A stretch of DNA of 47,281 nt from Caloramator proteoclasticus DSM 10124 (GCF_900129265.1 NZ_FQVG01000014.1:1-47281), one strand, 5' to 3'. Counted from the first letter of the stretch, positions 30,582-42,200 are shown. Numbers and translations: made by a program. The notes: generated by a model from the sequence alone, not told the origin.

Positions 30582-31988
30582 TCACTCTTTCCTTTCAAAC
30601 ATAAATTTATCTGCCTCAAAGGGGGCTGAAACAGGATATATTCCATTAAAACAACCCAAACAGAAGCTTTTTGCATCGAGGGCATCTAAAAGTCCCTCTA
30701 TACTTAAAAAACCTATGCTATCTGCACCAAGTTCTCTTCCTATTTCCTCCTCATTTAAGTTTGAACCTATAAGCTGACTTCTTCTTGGAGTATCAATACC
30801 AAAATAGCAGGGATATTTTACAATAGGAGATGCAATTCTTACGTGTACCTCCTTTGCACCATTTTTCCTTAAAAGTTCAATTAGCCTCTTCATAGTCGTT
30901 CCACGTACTATAGAATCATCCACCAACACTATTCTTTTTCCTTCTATATTTACTTTTAGTGGATTTAATTTCATTGAAACAGCAGCTTCCCTAAGCTCTT
31001 GTGTTGGTGCAATAAAGGTTCTACCTACATACTTGTTCTTAACAAAACCCATTCCATATGGAATTGATGAAGCCTTTGCATACCCTACAGCAGAATGGGT
31101 ACCTGAATCTGGTACGCCAACCACAATATCTGCATCACAGGGCTTTTCTTTAAAAAGGTTTTCTCCTGCTTTAACCCTTGAAATATAAACGTTTATTCCA
31201 TCTATTGTACTATCTGGCCTTGCAAAATATATATATTCAAAGGAGCAGGTTTTAAGGGAGGTTCTCTCTATCATCTTATAGCTTCTAAGTCCCTCCTTAT
31301 CTATCACAACTATTTCACCCGGTTCTACATCTCTATAAAACTCTCCACCTACAGCATCTATTGCACAGCTCTCAGATGATAAAATATAATCATCTCCAAG
31401 CCTTCCTATGCAAAGAGGCCTTATACCATTTGGATCTCTTACTGCAATTAATCTATCCTCTGTTAGAAGAAGAATGGCATAGGAACCCTTAACTGCTTGG
31501 ATTGCATCAAAGCAGGCCCTCTCTATTCCCTTTTTATAACCCCTTGCAATCAGGTTTAATACCACCTCAGAATCAATGGATGTCTGAAATATACAACCTG
31601 CCTCCTCTAAAAGCTCCCTTATAATATCTGCATTAACTAAATTTCCATTATGGGCAATTGAAATACTTCCAAGTTTATATTTACTCAAAAGGGGCTGTGC
31701 ATTTTGAAGGTTTGAATCGCCGGTTGTTGAGTATCTAACGTGACCTATTGCAGAATAGCCTATCATTTTATCTAAATCTTCCCTTTTTAAAGCATCTCCA
31801 ACAAGCCCCATACCCTTTTTTAGATTTACTTCCTCACCATCTGAATAGGCAACTCCTGCACTTTCCTGCCCCCTATGCTGAAGGGCATAAAGTCCATAGT
31901 AGACTATCTCCCCAACCTTCTTTTTTTCCCTTGAAAAAACACCAAATACTCCACACTCTTCTTTAAACTTATCTAATCCATAATGCAT
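30582..31988 (-). CDS. purF: Amidophosphoribosyltransferase (glutamine PRPP amidotransferase)
   Basis: 468 aa from ATG 31988 (GGAGGAGGAAC upstream). An 11-residue propeptide precedes Cys12, the N-terminal nucleophile after cleavage (ECGVFGVF), as in Bacillus-type PurF. The PRPP loop is [14 protein letters not shown]. The [4Fe-4S] ligands are visible, including CLGCFNG near the C-terminus. First committed step of the pathway and usually feedback-inhibited by purine nucleotides. Overlaps the 3' end of purL by 16 nt. Confidence 0.97.
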   Translation of the reverse strand: MHYGLDKFKEECGVFGVFSREKKKVGEIVYYGLYALQHRGQESAGVAYSDGEEVNLKKGMGLVGDALKREDLDKMIGYSAIGHVRYSTTGDSNLQNAQPLLSKYKLGSISIAHNGNLVNADIIRELLEEAGCIFQTSIDSEVVLNLIARGYKKGIERACFDAIQAVKGSYAILLLTEDRLIAVRDPNGIRPLCIGRLGDDYILSSESCAIDAVGGEFYRDVEPGEIVVIDKEGLRSYKMIERTSLKTCSFEYIYFARPDSTIDGINVYISRVKAGENLFKEKPCDADIVVGVPDSGTHSAVGYAKASSIPYGMGFVKNKYVGRTFIAPTQELREAAVSMKLNPLKVNIEGKRIVLVDDSIVRGTTMKRLIELLRKNGAKEVHVRIASPIVKYPCYFGIDTPRRSQLIGSNLNEEEIGRELGADSIGFLSIEGLLDALDAKSFCLGCFNGIYPVSAPFEADKFMFERKE

Positions 31989-34162
31989 TGGAGTTCCTCC
32001 TCCCAAACCCTCTTTAAGTCGCAAATACTTTTATCTATAACCCTTGTTCCGTTTATATTAACTTCAATCTTACTGCCCTTTGTTTCTCCAATTACCTCAG
32101 CCAAAACTCCATATCTTTTAAATTCAGTTATTATTTCATCTACATATTCCTTTTTAGCCGATAGAATAAACCTTCCTTGGCTTTCAGAGAATAGGAATAT
32201 ATCCTCCCTTAAACTTGTCTTTACATTTACCTCTACCCCTATTTCATTCTTAAAGGCACATTCACAAAGTGCTACAATCATTCCACCCTCTGATACATCG
32301 TGGGCACTTTGTATCAAACCTTCTTTTATTAGCTTTGTTAAGCACTCTATGGTATTCTTTTCAATTTCAGGATAGCACCTTGGTGCACTACCTAAGACCT
32401 TGCCATAAATAACCTTTAAATATTCACTTCCGCCTATTTCATTTAAGGTTTCTCCAACTAATATAACCGAATCACCTAATTCCTTAAAATCTATTGTACA
32501 AGCTTTATTTTTGTCCTCCAAAAGACCAACCATCCCTATTGTTGGAGTTGGATATATTCTTGTTTTATTTGATTCATTGTAAAAGCTTACATTACCACTT
32601 ACAACTGGAGTGTTTAATACCTTACTTGCCTCAGTTATACCTAAAATTGCCTGCCTAAATGTGTAATAGACCTCCTCATCCTCAGGATTTGCAAAGTTTA
32701 GACAGTCTGTTATTGCAATTGGTGTTGCTCCTGTTGCTGCTATATTTCTTGCCGCCTCACACACTGCAATCTTTGCACCTTCATAGGGGTCTAAATAGCA
32801 ATACCTTGAATTGCAGTCAACTGTTAAGGAAAGTGCCTTATCTGTTCCTTCAACTGCAACAACAGCAGCATCTCCTCCCGGTCTTACTATTGTGTTGGTC
32901 CTAACCATATAATCATACTGCCTGTAAACCCATTCCTTTGAAGCTATGTTTTCAGACTTTAAAACTTTAATTAATGCATCATTTAAATCCTCTACTCTTT
33001 TAAGGCTATCTATATCCAAATGTAGTTCATCTAAATATTTAGGTCTTCTATAGGATCTTAAGGTTGCCTTCGCACCATCTCCTAAAAGTTCAACCGGTAC
33101 ACAGCCTACAACCTTATCTCCTGCTGTTACAGTTAAATTTTTATCATCTATAATTTCTCCTATAACTGCTGCGTTTAAATTCCACTTTTTAAATACCTTT
33201 AATATCTCCTCTTCATACCCCTTTTTTACAACAAAAAGCATTCTCTCCTGTGATTCTGAAATCATTATCTCCTCTGGAAGCATATTTTCTTCCCTTGTAA
33301 CAACCTTTGAAACATCTATTTTAATTCCACATCCACCCCTTAGGGCCATCTCACAGCTTGAGGAGGTTAATCCTGCTGCACCTAAGTCTTGTACTGCGAC
33401 TACATATTCCTTATCCATAAGTTCAAGACAAGCCTCAAGTAGAAGCTTTTCCATAAAAGGGTCTCCAACCTGAACAGCAGAACGCATAGCCTCTGACTCC
33501 TCTGTTAAATTACAGGAGGCAAAGCTTGCTCCACCTATTCCATCACGTCCTGTTGTGTGTCCAACCAGTATTACACTATTCCCAACCCCTTGGGCTATTG
33601 CCCTCTTTAGCTTATCCTTCCTTATTATTCCAACACTCATTGCATTAACAAGTGGGTTATCACTGTAGCAGTCGTCAAACACAGTCTCTCCTGCAACTGT
33701 TGGAATTCCAACAGAGTTACCATAATTACCTATTCCGTTAACCACACCCTTTAGAAGCCTTTTATTTCTTTCATCATTTAGGTGTCCAAATCTAATTGAG
33801 TTTAAGTTTGCAATAGGTCTTGCACCCATTGTAAATATGTCTCTTAATATTCCTCCAACCCCTGTTGCAGCACCCTGATATGGTTCTAATGCTGATGGAT
33901 GGTTGTGGCTCTCTATTTTAAACACAACTGCCAAATCATCCCCTATATCTACAGCACCAGCATTTTCACCCGGTCCCTGAAGAACCCTCTCCCCCTTTGT
34001 ATTAAACAATTTAAGTAGAGCCCTTGAGTTTTTGTAACTACAATGCTCTGACCATAAAACTCCAAACATAGAGAGCTCTAAATCATTTGGTTCTCTGTTT
34101 AAACCTTCAACTATTCTTTTATATTCCTCCTTTGTTAAGCCAACCTTTTCATATCTATTCAT
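31973..34162 (-). CDS. purL: FGAM synthase, large subunit (small PurL type)
   Basis: 729 aa from ATG 34162 (AGGAGG with 9-nt spacing; the in-frame GTG at 34168 sits only 3 nt from the SD). This is the small PurL that needs PurQ and Pur[41 protein letters not shown] and [12 protein letters not shown] are present. Two AIR-synthase-like halves form the active and structural sites. Overlaps the end of purE by 8 nt. Confidence 0.97.
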   Translation of the reverse strand: MNRYEKVGLTKEEYKRIVEGLNREPNDLELSMFGVLWSEHCSYKNSRALLKLFNTKGERVLQGPGENAGAVDIGDDLAVVFKIESHNHPSALEPYQGAATGVGGILRDIFTMGARPIANLNSIRFGHLNDERNKRLLKGVVNGIGNYGNSVGIPTVAGETVFDDCYSDNPLVNAMSVGIIRKDKLKRAIAQGVGNSVILVGHTTGRDGIGGASFASCNLTEESEAMRSAVQVGDPFMEKLLLEACLELMDKEYVVAVQDLGAAGLTSSSCEMALRGGCGIKIDVSKVVTREENMLPEEIMISESQERMLFVVKKGYEEEILKVFKKWNLNAAVIGEIIDDKNLTVTAGDKVVGCVPVELLGDGAKATLRSYRRPKYLDELHLDIDSLKRVEDLNDALIKVLKSENIASKEWVYRQYDYMVRTNTIVRPGGDAAVVAVEGTDKALSLTVDCNSRYCYLDPYEGAKIAVCEAARNIAATGATPIAITDCLNFANPEDEEVYYTFRQAILGITEASKVLNTPVVSGNVSFYNESNKTRIYPTPTIGMVGLLEDKNKACTIDFKELGDSVILVGETLNEIGGSEYLKVIYGKVLGSAPRCYPEIEKNTIECLTKLIKEGLIQSAHDVSEGGMIVALCECAFKNEIGVEVNVKTSLREDIFLFSESQGRFILSAKKEYVDEIITEFKRYGVLAEVIGETKGSKIEVNINGTRVIDKSICDLKRVWEEELQCIMD

Positions 34163-34649
34163 TTTCACAAACCTCCTTAAGCTTTAGGTTCATTGCACTA
34201 ACTTCCATCTCTAATCTTTGTTTATATTCTGAAAGCTTTTCTGCTATTTTTTCATCATTTATTGATAGCATCCTAAGGGCAAGTAGGGCCGCATTTTCTG
34301 CCCCACCTACTGCAACAGTTGCAACAGGTACTCCCTTTGGCATCTGAACTATTGAAAGAAGTGAATCAATACCCTGAAGTCTTGAAGAAACTGGAACACC
34401 TATTACAGGGAGCGTAGTTAAGGATGCAACCATCCCTGGAAGATGTGCCGCTCCCCCCGCCCCTGCAATTATAACCTTTATCCCTCTATCTCTTGCACCC
34501 TTTGCAAACTCATACATTTTATCTGGAGTTCTGTGGGCTGAAACAACATCTATCTCATAATCAACATCAAATTCTTTTAAAACCTTTTCTGCTCCCTTCA
34601 TAGTCTCATAATCTGAAATACTTCCCATTATAATTGCAACAGATGCCAT
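34155..34649 (-). CDS. purE: N5-carboxyaminoimidazole ribonucleotide mutase (class I PurE)
   Basis: 164 aa. [42 protein letters not shown] and [29 protein letters not shown] are the class I signatures. Converts N5-CAIR made by PurK to CAIR. Lies 1 nt after purK; overlaps the purL start. The octameric enzyme acts together with the product of the preceding gene. Confidence 0.97.
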   Translation of the reverse strand: MASVAIIMGSISDYETMKGAEKVLKEFDVDYEIDVVSAHRTPDKMYEFAKGARDRGIKVIIAGAGGAAHLPGMVASLTTLPVIGVPVSSRLQGIDSLLSIVQMPKGVPVATVAVGGAENAALLALRMLSINDEKIAEKLSEYKQRLEMEVSAMNLKLKEVCENE

Positions 34650-34650
34650 A

Positions 34651-35763
34651 TTAACATCCTCCTATAAATTCAAACTCCATATTAGAGAGTCTCTCTATTC
34701 CTTCTTCTAAATCATTACAAAGATAGGTTATATGACCCATCTTTCTTCCCCTTTTTACTTCCCTTTTTCCATATAGGTGTAAAAAGAGTCCTTCTGTTTT
34801 TAAAAGTTCCTCAAAACCCTTTAAATAATATCTACCCTCTATATCTTTATCTCCCAGTATGTTTCTCATAACCGCCTTTGAAATCTCTCTTGTACTTCCA
34901 AGTGGAAGGTTTAAAATACTTCTTATGTGCTGTTCAAATTGACTTGTTATACAGGATTCAATTGTATGGTGTCCAGAATTATGGGGACGAGGTGCTATTT
35001 CGTTTATATATATATTTCCTTCTTTATCAAGGAACATCTCTATGCAAAATATTCCATAATCTCCTATTACCTCTATAAACCTATCTGCAATCTCATATAT
35101 CTTATCTTCAGTTTTCTTATCTATCCTTGCAGGTGAAATGCTAAGGTGAAGTATGCTGTTTTTATGGATGTTTTCAACAGGAGAGAAGTTCTTTATCTCT
35201 CCACTTTTGTTCCTTGCAACAAGTATTGATATTTCCTTTTCAAATTGAATTAGTTCCTCAATAAAAAAATCATACTTAAGATTTGAAACAATGTCCTTAA
35301 GATGAGATGGGCTTTCTATCAAAATATTCCCTTTCCCGTCATATCCTCCCCTTGAAAACTTAAGCATACAGGGAAAGCAGTCTATTTTATCTAATTCATC
35401 CCTTTTATAAATCTTTGGTACATTAAAGCCCTTTTCCTTTAAAAAGAGCTTTTGCTTTAGCTTATCCTGAATTATTTCAAGAGTATTTGAAGATGGTATA
35501 ACCTCTCTACCTCTTTTTTCTATATCCCTTAAAAGCTCTACCGATATATGTTCAAACTCATAGGTTATAACGTCACATAGACATAAAAAATCATCTATCC
35601 TACTTAAATCATCATATCTTGAAACTATCTGAAAATCGGATACCTGCCCTGCAGGTGAATTATGAGTTGGATCAAGTATTACAACCTCAAACCCCATCCT
35701 CTTTGCCTCAAAGGAGAGCATCCTTCCAAGCTGTCCTCCACCTACTATCCCAATCCTTTTCAT
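34651..35763 (-). CDS. purK: N5-carboxyaminoimidazole ribonucleotide synthase
   Basis: 370 aa from ATG 35763 (AGGAGG, 6-nt spacer; an upstream in-frame ATG at 35787 lies inside purQ). ATP-grasp enzyme carboxylating AIR with bicarbonate. [21 protein letters not shown] start, [13 protein letters not shown]...[27 protein letters not shown]. PurK plus class I PurE means the bicarbonate-dependent route rather than direct CO2 addition. Confidence 0.96.
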   Translation of the reverse strand: MKRIGIVGGGQLGRMLSFEAKRMGFEVVILDPTHNSPAGQVSDFQIVSRYDDLSRIDDFLCLCDVITYEFEHISVELLRDIEKRGREVIPSSNTLEIIQDKLKQKLFLKEKGFNVPKIYKRDELDKIDCFPCMLKFSRGGYDGKGNILIESPSHLKDIVSNLKYDFFIEELIQFEKEISILVARNKSGEIKNFSPVENIHKNSILHLSISPARIDKKTEDKIYEIADRFIEVIGDYGIFCIEMFLDKEGNIYINEIAPRPHNSGHHTIESCITSQFEQHIRSILNLPLGSTREISKAVMRNILGDKDIEGRYYLKGFEELLKTEGLFLHLYGKREVKRGRKMGHITYLCNDLEEGIERLSNMEFEFIGGC

Positions 35764-35764
35764 A

Positions 35765-36427
35765 CTATACCTCCTTAAAATAGGCAATTACCGATTTAAA
35801 AAACACTAATCCATCCTCACCACCAAGAAGTTTGTCCTGTGCCCTCTCTGGATGAGGCATCATTCCAAGTACATTTCCTCTTTTATTTACAATACCTGCA
35901 ATATCTGCTACTGAACCATTTGGATTGTTTTGATATCTAAATACTATTTGGTTATTTTTTATAAGCTCCCCTAATCCCTCATCATCTATATAATAGTTAC
36001 CCTCTCCGTGGGCTATTGGAAAGTTTACAATATCACCCTTTTTGAAAAGATTTGTAAAGGGAGTGTCGGTGTTTTCTACAATTAAGTTACAATCGCTACA
36101 TATGAAATTTAGATTTTTATTTCTAAGAAGTGCTCCTGGAAGTGCCTTAAGCTCTGTTAGAATTTGAAAACCGTTGCATATTCCTAAAACAAGTTTTCCC
36201 TTTTCAATATGTTCATTTATATTTTCAAGTGCCTTTGCAAATCTTGCAATTGCACCACATCTTAAATAGTCTCCATAGGAAAATCCGCCTGGAAGAACAA
36301 TTAAATCCTCATCATCTATCTTTTCATCGTGCCATATATATTTAACTTCAACATTTAATTTTTCTAATACCTTATAGGCATCTATGTCACAGTTTGAACC
36401 TGGAAAAACTATAACTCCCGCCTTCAT
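35765..36427 (-). CDS. purQ: FGAM synthase, glutaminase subunit
   Basis: 220 aa, class I glutamine amidotransferase. [34 protein letters not shown] with the catalytic Cys, and MMPHPER with the His (followed by Glu) of the triad. Feeds ammonia to PurL. Overlaps purS by 4 nt. Confidence 0.97.
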   Translation of the reverse strand: MKAGVIVFPGSNCDIDAYKVLEKLNVEVKYIWHDEKIDDEDLIVLPGGFSYGDYLRCGAIARFAKALENINEHIEKGKLVLGICNGFQILTELKALPGALLRNKNLNFICSDCNLIVENTDTPFTNLFKKGDIVNFPIAHGEGNYYIDDEGLGELIKNNQIVFRYQNNPNGSVADIAGIVNKRGNVLGMMPHPERAQDKLLGGEDGLVFFKSVIAYFKEV

Positions 36428-36672
36428 TCTATCACCTCAAACCTTACAGAGTAGGTTTCAACCTCAAAGTTTACAAGAAGCCTTCTACACATTTCGTCTA
36501 TCTTTTCGCGGGCTGCCTCTATTTTGTCCTCCTTTAAAAGCACCTCTATGTGTTTTCCTATTCTTACGTCCTCTGTATAAAGGGAGAGTTTTTCAAGTCC
36601 CTTTTTAACTGCTGTACCCTGTGGGTCAAGTATGCTCTTTTTTAAGGTAACATCTATATATGCTTTTATCAT
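36424..36672 (-). CDS. purS: FGAM synthase, subunit PurS
   Basis: 82 aa. [23 protein letters not shown] is the diagnostic N-terminus. Bridges PurL and PurQ for ammonia channelling. Overlaps purC and purQ by 4 nt each, so the three are translationally coupled. Confidence 0.96.
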   Translation of the reverse strand: MIKAYIDVTLKKSILDPQGTAVKKGLEKLSLYTEDVRIGKHIEVLLKEDKIEAAREKIDEMCRRLLVNFEVETYSVRFEVIE

Positions 36673-37379
36673 CTTAACTCCTCCAATCTATTTAAAATCT
36701 CTCTATAGCCTTCTATTACATTTCCTAAATCCTGTCTAAATCTATCCTTATCGTATTTATATAAAGTTTCCTTGTCCCAAAGCCTGCAGGTATCTGGAGA
36801 TATTTCATCCGCCAATATAACCTCTCCCTTATACCTTCCAAACTCAAGCTTAAAGTCAATTAGTATTATTCCTATTTCCTCAAACATTTTTGTTAATAGG
36901 CTGTTTATTTTAAGGGCTGTATCATATATATTGATAAGCTCATTCCTCTCTACCAATCCAAGTGCTATTGCGTGGTAATCATTTATTAGGGGATCCTGTA
37001 GAGAATCGTTTTTATATGAAATCTCAAGAATTGGCTCATTAAACTTTTGTCCTTCCTTTAAACCAAGTCTTTTTACTATGCTTCCTGCTGCATAGTTTCT
37101 GACAATAACCTCAAGGGGAACTATACTGACCTTTTTGACAAGCTGTTCTCTATCTGAAAGTTTTTCAATGAAGTGTGTTTTTATATTGTTTTCTTGAAGT
37201 TTTTTAAATATGATGGAAGAAATGCTGTTGTTTAGTATTCCTTTATCTAATATTACATCCTTTTTAAGACCATTAAAGGCTGTTGCATCATCTTTATAGT
37301 AGACGATTAGCTTATCAACATCATTAGTCTCATAAACCTTTTTTGCCTTTCCTTCATAGAGCATATTTAATTTTTTCAT
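36669..37379 (-). CDS. purC: SAICAR synthase
   Basis: 236 aa. [34 protein letters not shown]-like [23 protein letters not shown] and [15 protein letters not shown]. Joins aspartate to CAIR. First pur gene, 57 nt downstream of the permease stop. The purB needed for the next step is not in the window. Confidence 0.97.
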   Translation of the reverse strand: MKKLNMLYEGKAKKVYETNDVDKLIVYYKDDATAFNGLKKDVILDKGILNNSISSIIFKKLQENNIKTHFIEKLSDREQLVKKVSIVPLEVIVRNYAAGSIVKRLGLKEGQKFNEPILEISYKNDSLQDPLINDYHAIALGLVERNELINIYDTALKINSLLTKMFEEIGIILIDFKLEFGRYKGEVILADEISPDTCRLWDKETLYKYDKDRFRQDLGNVIEGYREILNRLEELR

Positions 37380-37404
37380 ATTAACACCCCTTTATTTGAA
37401 ATTG

Positions 37405-37431
37405 AAGTCCAGAGCATTTTGCTCTGGACTT
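37405..37431 (-). terminator. Hairpin between the purine permease and purC
   Basis: AAGTCCAGAGC and GCTCTGGACTT form a perfect 11-bp stem with a 5-nt loop, 6 nt after the permease stop. On the transcribed strand it is followed by CAATTTCAAATAAAG, a weak U-tract. Termination may therefore be partial, and the pur genes could be reached from the riboswitch promoter. No separate promoter with good boxes is seen in the remaining 25 nt before purC. Confidence 0.6.
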
Positions 37432-37436
37432 ATTAA

Positions 37437-38861
37437 TTAATGAGGGAGAAGTGCAAATCTTATGATGAAAAGAACTGCTAAAACATATACGGCAGGATTT
37501 ACTTCTTTAGACTTGCCTGTAACTATTTTCACTATTGGATAAAATATCATACCTGCTGCTATACCATTTGCTATGCTGTAACTAAATGGCATAACTGCAA
37601 TTGTAAAGAATGCTGGGAGTGCTTCTGTAAAATCATCAAAATTTATCTTAGTTATAGCACCCATCATTAGGGCACCAACAATTACAAGTGCTGGAGCTGT
37701 TGCCTCTGCTGGAACTATTCCAACAAGACCAGTAAAGAACATTGCAAGTAGGAACATAACCCCTGTTGTAAAGGCTGTTAGACCTGTTCTACCACCTTCT
37801 GAAATTCCTGCAGTTGATTCAACATATGTTGTAACTGTACTTGTACCAAGCATTGCACCACAAGTTGTTGCAATAGCATCTGCAAGAAGTGCCTTGTTCA
37901 TATTCTTCATCTTTCCATTTTCATCAAGTAGGTTTGCCTTTTGAGCTGTTCCAACAAGTGTTCCAATTGTATCAAACATATCAACTAAGCTGAAGGATAT
38001 AACAACCATAACAACGCTCATTATAGCACCAACTAGTCCTGCTTGGCCTAATCCTAAAAGTCCCTTAAAATCCATCTTCATAAAAGTTGGTGCAACTGAA
38101 GGAGGAGCAGAAATTAACTTTATACCTTCTATGTTTGTTATTCCCATAGGAATTCCAATTATTGTTGTAACTATGATTCCTATAAGTATTGAACCTTTAA
38201 CATTTCTTGACATTAATATTCCTGTTATTGTAATACCTATTAAAGTTAATAGTGCGTGCTTATCTGTAAAACTTCCAAAACCAACAAGTGTTGCTGGATT
38301 ATCAACTATTATACTTCCACTCTTAAGTCCTATTAATGCTATGAAAAGTCCTATACCACCTGAAATTGCAAGCTTTAAGTTTTGTGGAATTGCATCAACT
38401 ATCATCTCTCTTAAAGAAGTTACTGTCATTAGTATGAATAAAAGTCCTGATATAAATACTGCTGCAAGAGCTTGTTGCCAAGTATAACCTAATGTTAAAC
38501 AAACACTGAAGGTAAAGAAGGCATTAAGCCCCATACCTGGTGCTTGTGCAAAAGGAACATTTGCATAAAGTGCCATTATAAATGTACCTATTGCTGCTGA
38601 TATACAAGTTGCTGCAAAAACTGATGCAACTACTGGGTCGTTTATTGCATTAAGGCTTGCCGCTGCATCACCTAATGCATTTTTACTATTCATACCTGCA
38701 AACTTTAGTATGTTTGGATTTACAAATATGATGTAGGCCATTGTGATGAACGTTGTAATACCTGCTATAATTTCTGTTTTTACTGTAGTGTTGTTTTCTT
38801 GAAGCTTAAATAGTCTCTCAAGAATTGATACGTTTTCTTCTCTTCTTTGAGTTATATCCAT
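37437..38861 (-). CDS. NCS2-family purine permease (AzgA/PbuG-like)
   Basis: 474 aa from ATG 38861 (AAGGGAGG, 8-nt spacer). An upstream in-frame ATG lies in the riboswitch terminator hairpin and is rejected. About 12-14 TM helices. GITTFITMAYIIFVNPNIL, FAQAPGMGLNAFFTFSVC, SLVDMFDTIGTLVG and GTSTVTTYVESTAGISEGGRTGLT are typical of guanine/hypoxanthine permeases. The guanine-type riboswitch in front supports a guanine or hypoxanthine substrate. Confidence 0.95.
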   Translation of the reverse strand: MDITQRREENVSILERLFKLQENNTTVKTEIIAGITTFITMAYIIFVNPNILKFAGMNSKNALGDAAASLNAINDPVVASVFAATCISAAIGTFIMALYANVPFAQAPGMGLNAFFTFSVCLTLGYTWQQALAAVFISGLLFILMTVTSLREMIVDAIPQNLKLAISGGIGLFIALIGLKSGSIIVDNPATLVGFGSFTDKHALLTLIGITITGILMSRNVKGSILIGIIVTTIIGIPMGITNIEGIKLISAPPSVAPTFMKMDFKGLLGLGQAGLVGAIMSVVMVVISFSLVDMFDTIGTLVGTAQKANLLDENGKMKNMNKALLADAIATTCGAMLGTSTVTTYVESTAGISEGGRTGLTAFTTGVMFLLAMFFTGLVGIVPAEATAPALVIVGALMMGAITKINFDDFTEALPAFFTIAVMPFSYSIANGIAAGMIFYPIVKIVTGKSKEVNPAVYVLAVLFIIRFALLPH

Positions 38862-38885
38862 AATCAAAACCTCCCTTAAAAAATT

Positions 38886-38920
38886 ATCACCCTGACTTAC
38901 CATGAGTAAGTCAGGGTGAT
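38886..38920 (-). terminator. Riboswitch-controlled terminator
   Basis: ATCACCCTGACTTAC and GTAAGTCAGGGTGAT form a perfect 15-bp stem with a 5-nt loop, followed by AATTTTTT on the minus strand. The 5' arm can instead pair with the 3' P1 strand of the aptamer (ATGAGTGAGTCGGG) over about 14 bp, giving an antiterminator. Confidence 0.92.
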
Positions 38921-38953
38921 ATATATGCTAAATAAACATAGCAATGCCCGACT

Positions 38954-39024
38954 CACTCATAGTCGGGGAATTTACGGTCCCCCGGTAGAGACTTCCGAAC
39001 CATATTATCGGAATTATATGAGTG
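38954..39024 (-). promoter_or_regulatory. Purine (guanine-type) riboswitch aptamer
   Basis: P1 is CACTCATA/TATGAGTG. P2 TTCCGA...TCGGAA carries the TAATATGG loop; J2/3 is GTCTCTACC; P3 closes over GGGGGACCGTAAATTCCCC. The specificity position after the GA of the 3' junction is C (CCGACTATGAG), i.e. the guanine/xanthine class, whereas adenine switches have U there. Ligand binding stabilises P1, frees the terminator arm and turns the permease off. Confidence 0.96.
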
Positions 39025-39045
39025 ACTTATGTAATTTACACTATT

Positions 39046-39074
39046 ATATTAACACCATATTTCGCCATAGTCAA
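39046..39074 (-). promoter_or_regulatory. Promoter of the riboswitch-permease unit
   Basis: TTGACT (39069-39074), 17-nt spacer, TAATAT (39046-39051) on the minus strand. Transcription would begin about 15 nt upstream of the aptamer P1. Confidence 0.75.
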
Positions 39075-39173
39075 TATATTTTTTGTAATTTTTACTTAAT
39101 TATTCGGAATAAAATAAGTTTATAACATCAATTTCATTTTATATTTCGTTATATAACGAACATTTAATTATGG

Positions 39174-39199
39174 ACTGGCAGCCATATCACATATAACTT
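39174..39199 (+). repeat. Solo copy of the RAYT-associated 26-bp repeat
   Basis: Starts ACTGGCAGCCATATCAC and ends TATAACTT. Identical over 26 nt to the copy at 45864-45889 (opposite strand); one difference from 44910-44935. No transposase is adjacent. Confidence 0.85.
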
Positions 39200-39214
39200 T
39201 TGATCAAAAGTTAT
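39193..39214. repeat. Perfect 22-bp palindrome
   Basis: ATAACTTTTGA and its reverse complement meet at a central TGATCA. It overlaps the end of the solo repeat. It could be an operator or a hairpin; no U-run makes it a good terminator. Confidence 0.7.
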
Positions 39215-39260
39215 TTTTGTAATTTTAACACAGATAAAAAAATAAGGCAAGAAGAAAATT

Positions 39261-39283
39261 AGGCAGCTGCATTGCAGCTGCCT
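39261..39283 (-). terminator. Terminator of the marR-ABC operon
   Basis: AGGCAGCTGC and GCAGCTGCCT, a 10-bp GC-rich stem with a 3-nt loop immediately after the ABC stop codon; followed by AATTTTCTTCTT on the minus strand. Confidence 0.85.
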
Positions 39284-39284
39284 T

Positions 39285-42200
39285 TTATACTACTTCATCT
39301 ACATTCTCATTTGCAAATTGACTGTTATATAGATCTGCGTAGAATCCACCCTTTGCAAGCAGTTCTTTGTGGTTACCCATTTCAATAATTCTTCCCTTAT
39401 TCATAACTATTATAAGCTCAGCATCACGTATTGTAGATAATCTATGGGCTATTACAAAGCTTGTTCTTCCCTTCATAAGGTTTGCCATAGCCTTTTGTAT
39501 TAAAACCTCTGTTCTTGTATCAACGCTACTTGTTGCCTCGTCAAGAATCAATATCTTAGGATCGTGAAGTATGGCACGAGCAATAGTAAGTAGCTGCTTT
39601 TGTCCCTGTGATATATTAGTTGCCTCTTCGTTTATTACTGTATCATAGCCCTGTGGAAGAGTTCTTATAAAATGGTCTGCGTGGGCTGCCTTTGCTGCCT
39701 TTACTATATCCTCCATTGTTGCTCCTTCTTTTCCATAGGCTATATTGTCCTTTATTGTTCCATTAAACAACCAAGTGTCTTGAAGAACCATACCAAACAT
39801 CTTTCTAAGCTCACTACGTTTAATATCCCTTATATCAACACCATCTATAGTTATTCTACCAGAATTGATTTCATAGAATCTCATAAGCAGGTTAACCAAC
39901 GTAGTTTTACCTGCACCTGTTGGCCCAACTATAGCAATTGTGTGTCCTGGTTTTACCTCTAAATTTAAATCCTCTATTAAAGGCACATCCTCCTTATATC
40001 TAAAGGATACATTTTCAAACTTCACTTCACCCATAGGTTCTTCAATTACAACAGCATCCTTACTATCTGGGATCTCCTCTTCTTCATCTAATATTTGGAA
40101 TACACGTTCTGCACAGGCAATTGTTGACTGAATAACATTTGCTATATTTGCTGTTTGAACTATTGGCATTGTAAAAGATCTTGAATATTGTATAAAGGCA
40201 ATTATATCCCCAATTCCAAGACGGCTCTTTGTTATCCATATTCCACCTACTATACTTATTCCAACATAACCTAAGTTACCTATAAAGTTCATAAGTGGGA
40301 ACATTATACCTGAAATAAATTGAGCTCTCCAACCTGCTTCCCTTAGTCTATTATTTATAGATTCAAAATGTTCTATTGCATCCTTTTCACGTCCAAAGGC
40401 CTTTACTATTTTGTGACCTGTATACATTTCCTCAACGTGTCCACTCAACTCTCCAAGTTCCTTTTGCTGCATTGCAAAGTATTTTTGTGACTTCTTTGCA
40501 ATAAGCATTGTTGATATAACATAAAGAGGCATTGTGGCAAGAACAATTAATGTTAATGTTGGGCTTATTGTAAGCATCATTATAATATAGCCGATTATTG
40601 TTATTACAGACGTAATCATTTGAGTTAAACTCTGCTGTAGTGTTGTTGCGATTGTATCAACGTCATTTGTAATACGGCTAAGTATATCCCCGTGTAAATG
40701 AGTGTCAAAATACTTAAGCGGAAGTCTTGCAAGCTTTTCATCTACTTCCCTTCTTAAATCACGCACTGTCTTTTGTGAAACACCTGACATAACAAGTCCC
40801 ATAGTTAAGCTAAATAGAGCACTTATTATATAAAGGGCAATAAGAATTAAAGCTATTCTTCCTATATATTTAAAGTCGTACTCTCCATTTGTTTCCCTTA
40901 TTGCAGTTATTACTGCATTTATTTGCTCATCTGTAAATTTAATGTTCTCTTTTGCATCCTTTGGTGCATTTTCCATTGTATTTTGCATTTCTTTGCTTAA
41001 ATCTAAAATCTTCTTAGCCACATCAGCCTTCTCATCTGCATTTGTGAGAGTTCTTAATTTTGGTAGGGCTAAAAACTCCTGAACAGCCTTTATGCTCTTT
41101 GTATCAAATTTATTTTTAGAATCAGCATTATCTGTATTCATATCTGGCATCTTGCCAAATATATCAAGCATTCTATTTAAAACCTTTGCCTTTTCATCGG
41201 CATCTTTTATTGAATTTAACATTGGAAGTTCAAGAAGCTCTTTTACATTTTTTAACTGTTCGCTGTCCATCATATCATTTGATGCTGTGCCATCACTATT
41301 CATATTTGGCATTTTACTGTAAACATCTATAAGCTTAATAGTTGTCCTCTTCTTCTCTTCTTTATCCTGTATGCTGCTTATATCAGGTAGAGAGAGAAGC
41401 TCTTTAAGTGTATTAAAATCTGAAGCATTTATATTACCTGTTCCTGCCCCTGAAGTATTTGGCATACTTTGAAATATGTCAAGCAGCTCAATTAAAGTCT
41501 TTTTCTTTTCTACAGGATCCTTTATTTCACTTATCAATGGAAGCTTTAAAAGTTTTTGGGCTGCATCCATTGTCTTTTTGTCCATTTTATTTGTTTTAGA
41601 GCTTGAATTTGTATTGAAATTTTTAATCTCTGGTATTTTTGCAAGTGCTTTATTTAAAGTATTTTCGTCAAGTTGCATTGACATACCTTGCCCTTGAGAT
41701 GGCATATTCTTTGATAGACTTAAAAACTTTTTAATTATATTTATCTTTTCATTTGGATTTTTTACATCTTCAAGTAGTGGAAGACTTAGTATCTCCTTTG
41801 TTGATAAAAGAGTTTTTGCATCTATTTGCTGATTCTGTGGCATACTTTGAAGAATATCAATAAACTCAAGAGTTACTTCAATCTTCCTTTGTCTATCGGT
41901 TATTGTATCAATCATTGGAAGTTTCATAAGTTTTTGCATAGCCTCAAGCATTTTAGGATCCATTGGTGGCATCTGTCCACCCTGTGGAATTTGCTGCATA
42001 CCACTCATCTGCTGCTGCATACTTAAAACTAAATTCCTTTGAACCTTACCCATTTGCAAAGTTATATTATCTACTGCAGCCTTTTGTCCACTTATAACAC
42101 CCTGATGTAGTTGAATGGCTATACCCTTGTACATTTCATCTACTGCCTTCTTTTGTGCATCCGCCATATTATTTGCTATCTGCTCTACAGCCTTCTTTTG

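Larger units (their letters stand above)
39075..39260. other. Intergenic region with a solo REP-like repeat and palindrome
   Basis: No gene is seen between the riboswitch promoter and the ABC terminator. The stretch is AT-rich. It holds the solo 26-bp repeat (39174-39199) that matches the RAYT element ends, and overlapping it a perfect 22-bp palindrome (39193-39214). Confidence 0.7.

Noticed and set aside
30581-30685. Upstream extension of the purM reading frame
   Set aside because: It lies within the 3' end of purF, has no SD, and its residues do not resemble PurM; the ATG at 30580 has GAAAGGA and the family N-terminus.
38862-38903. Upstream ATG for the purine permease
   Set aside because: It lies in the riboswitch terminator hairpin; the ATG at 38861 has AAGGGAGG at the right distance.
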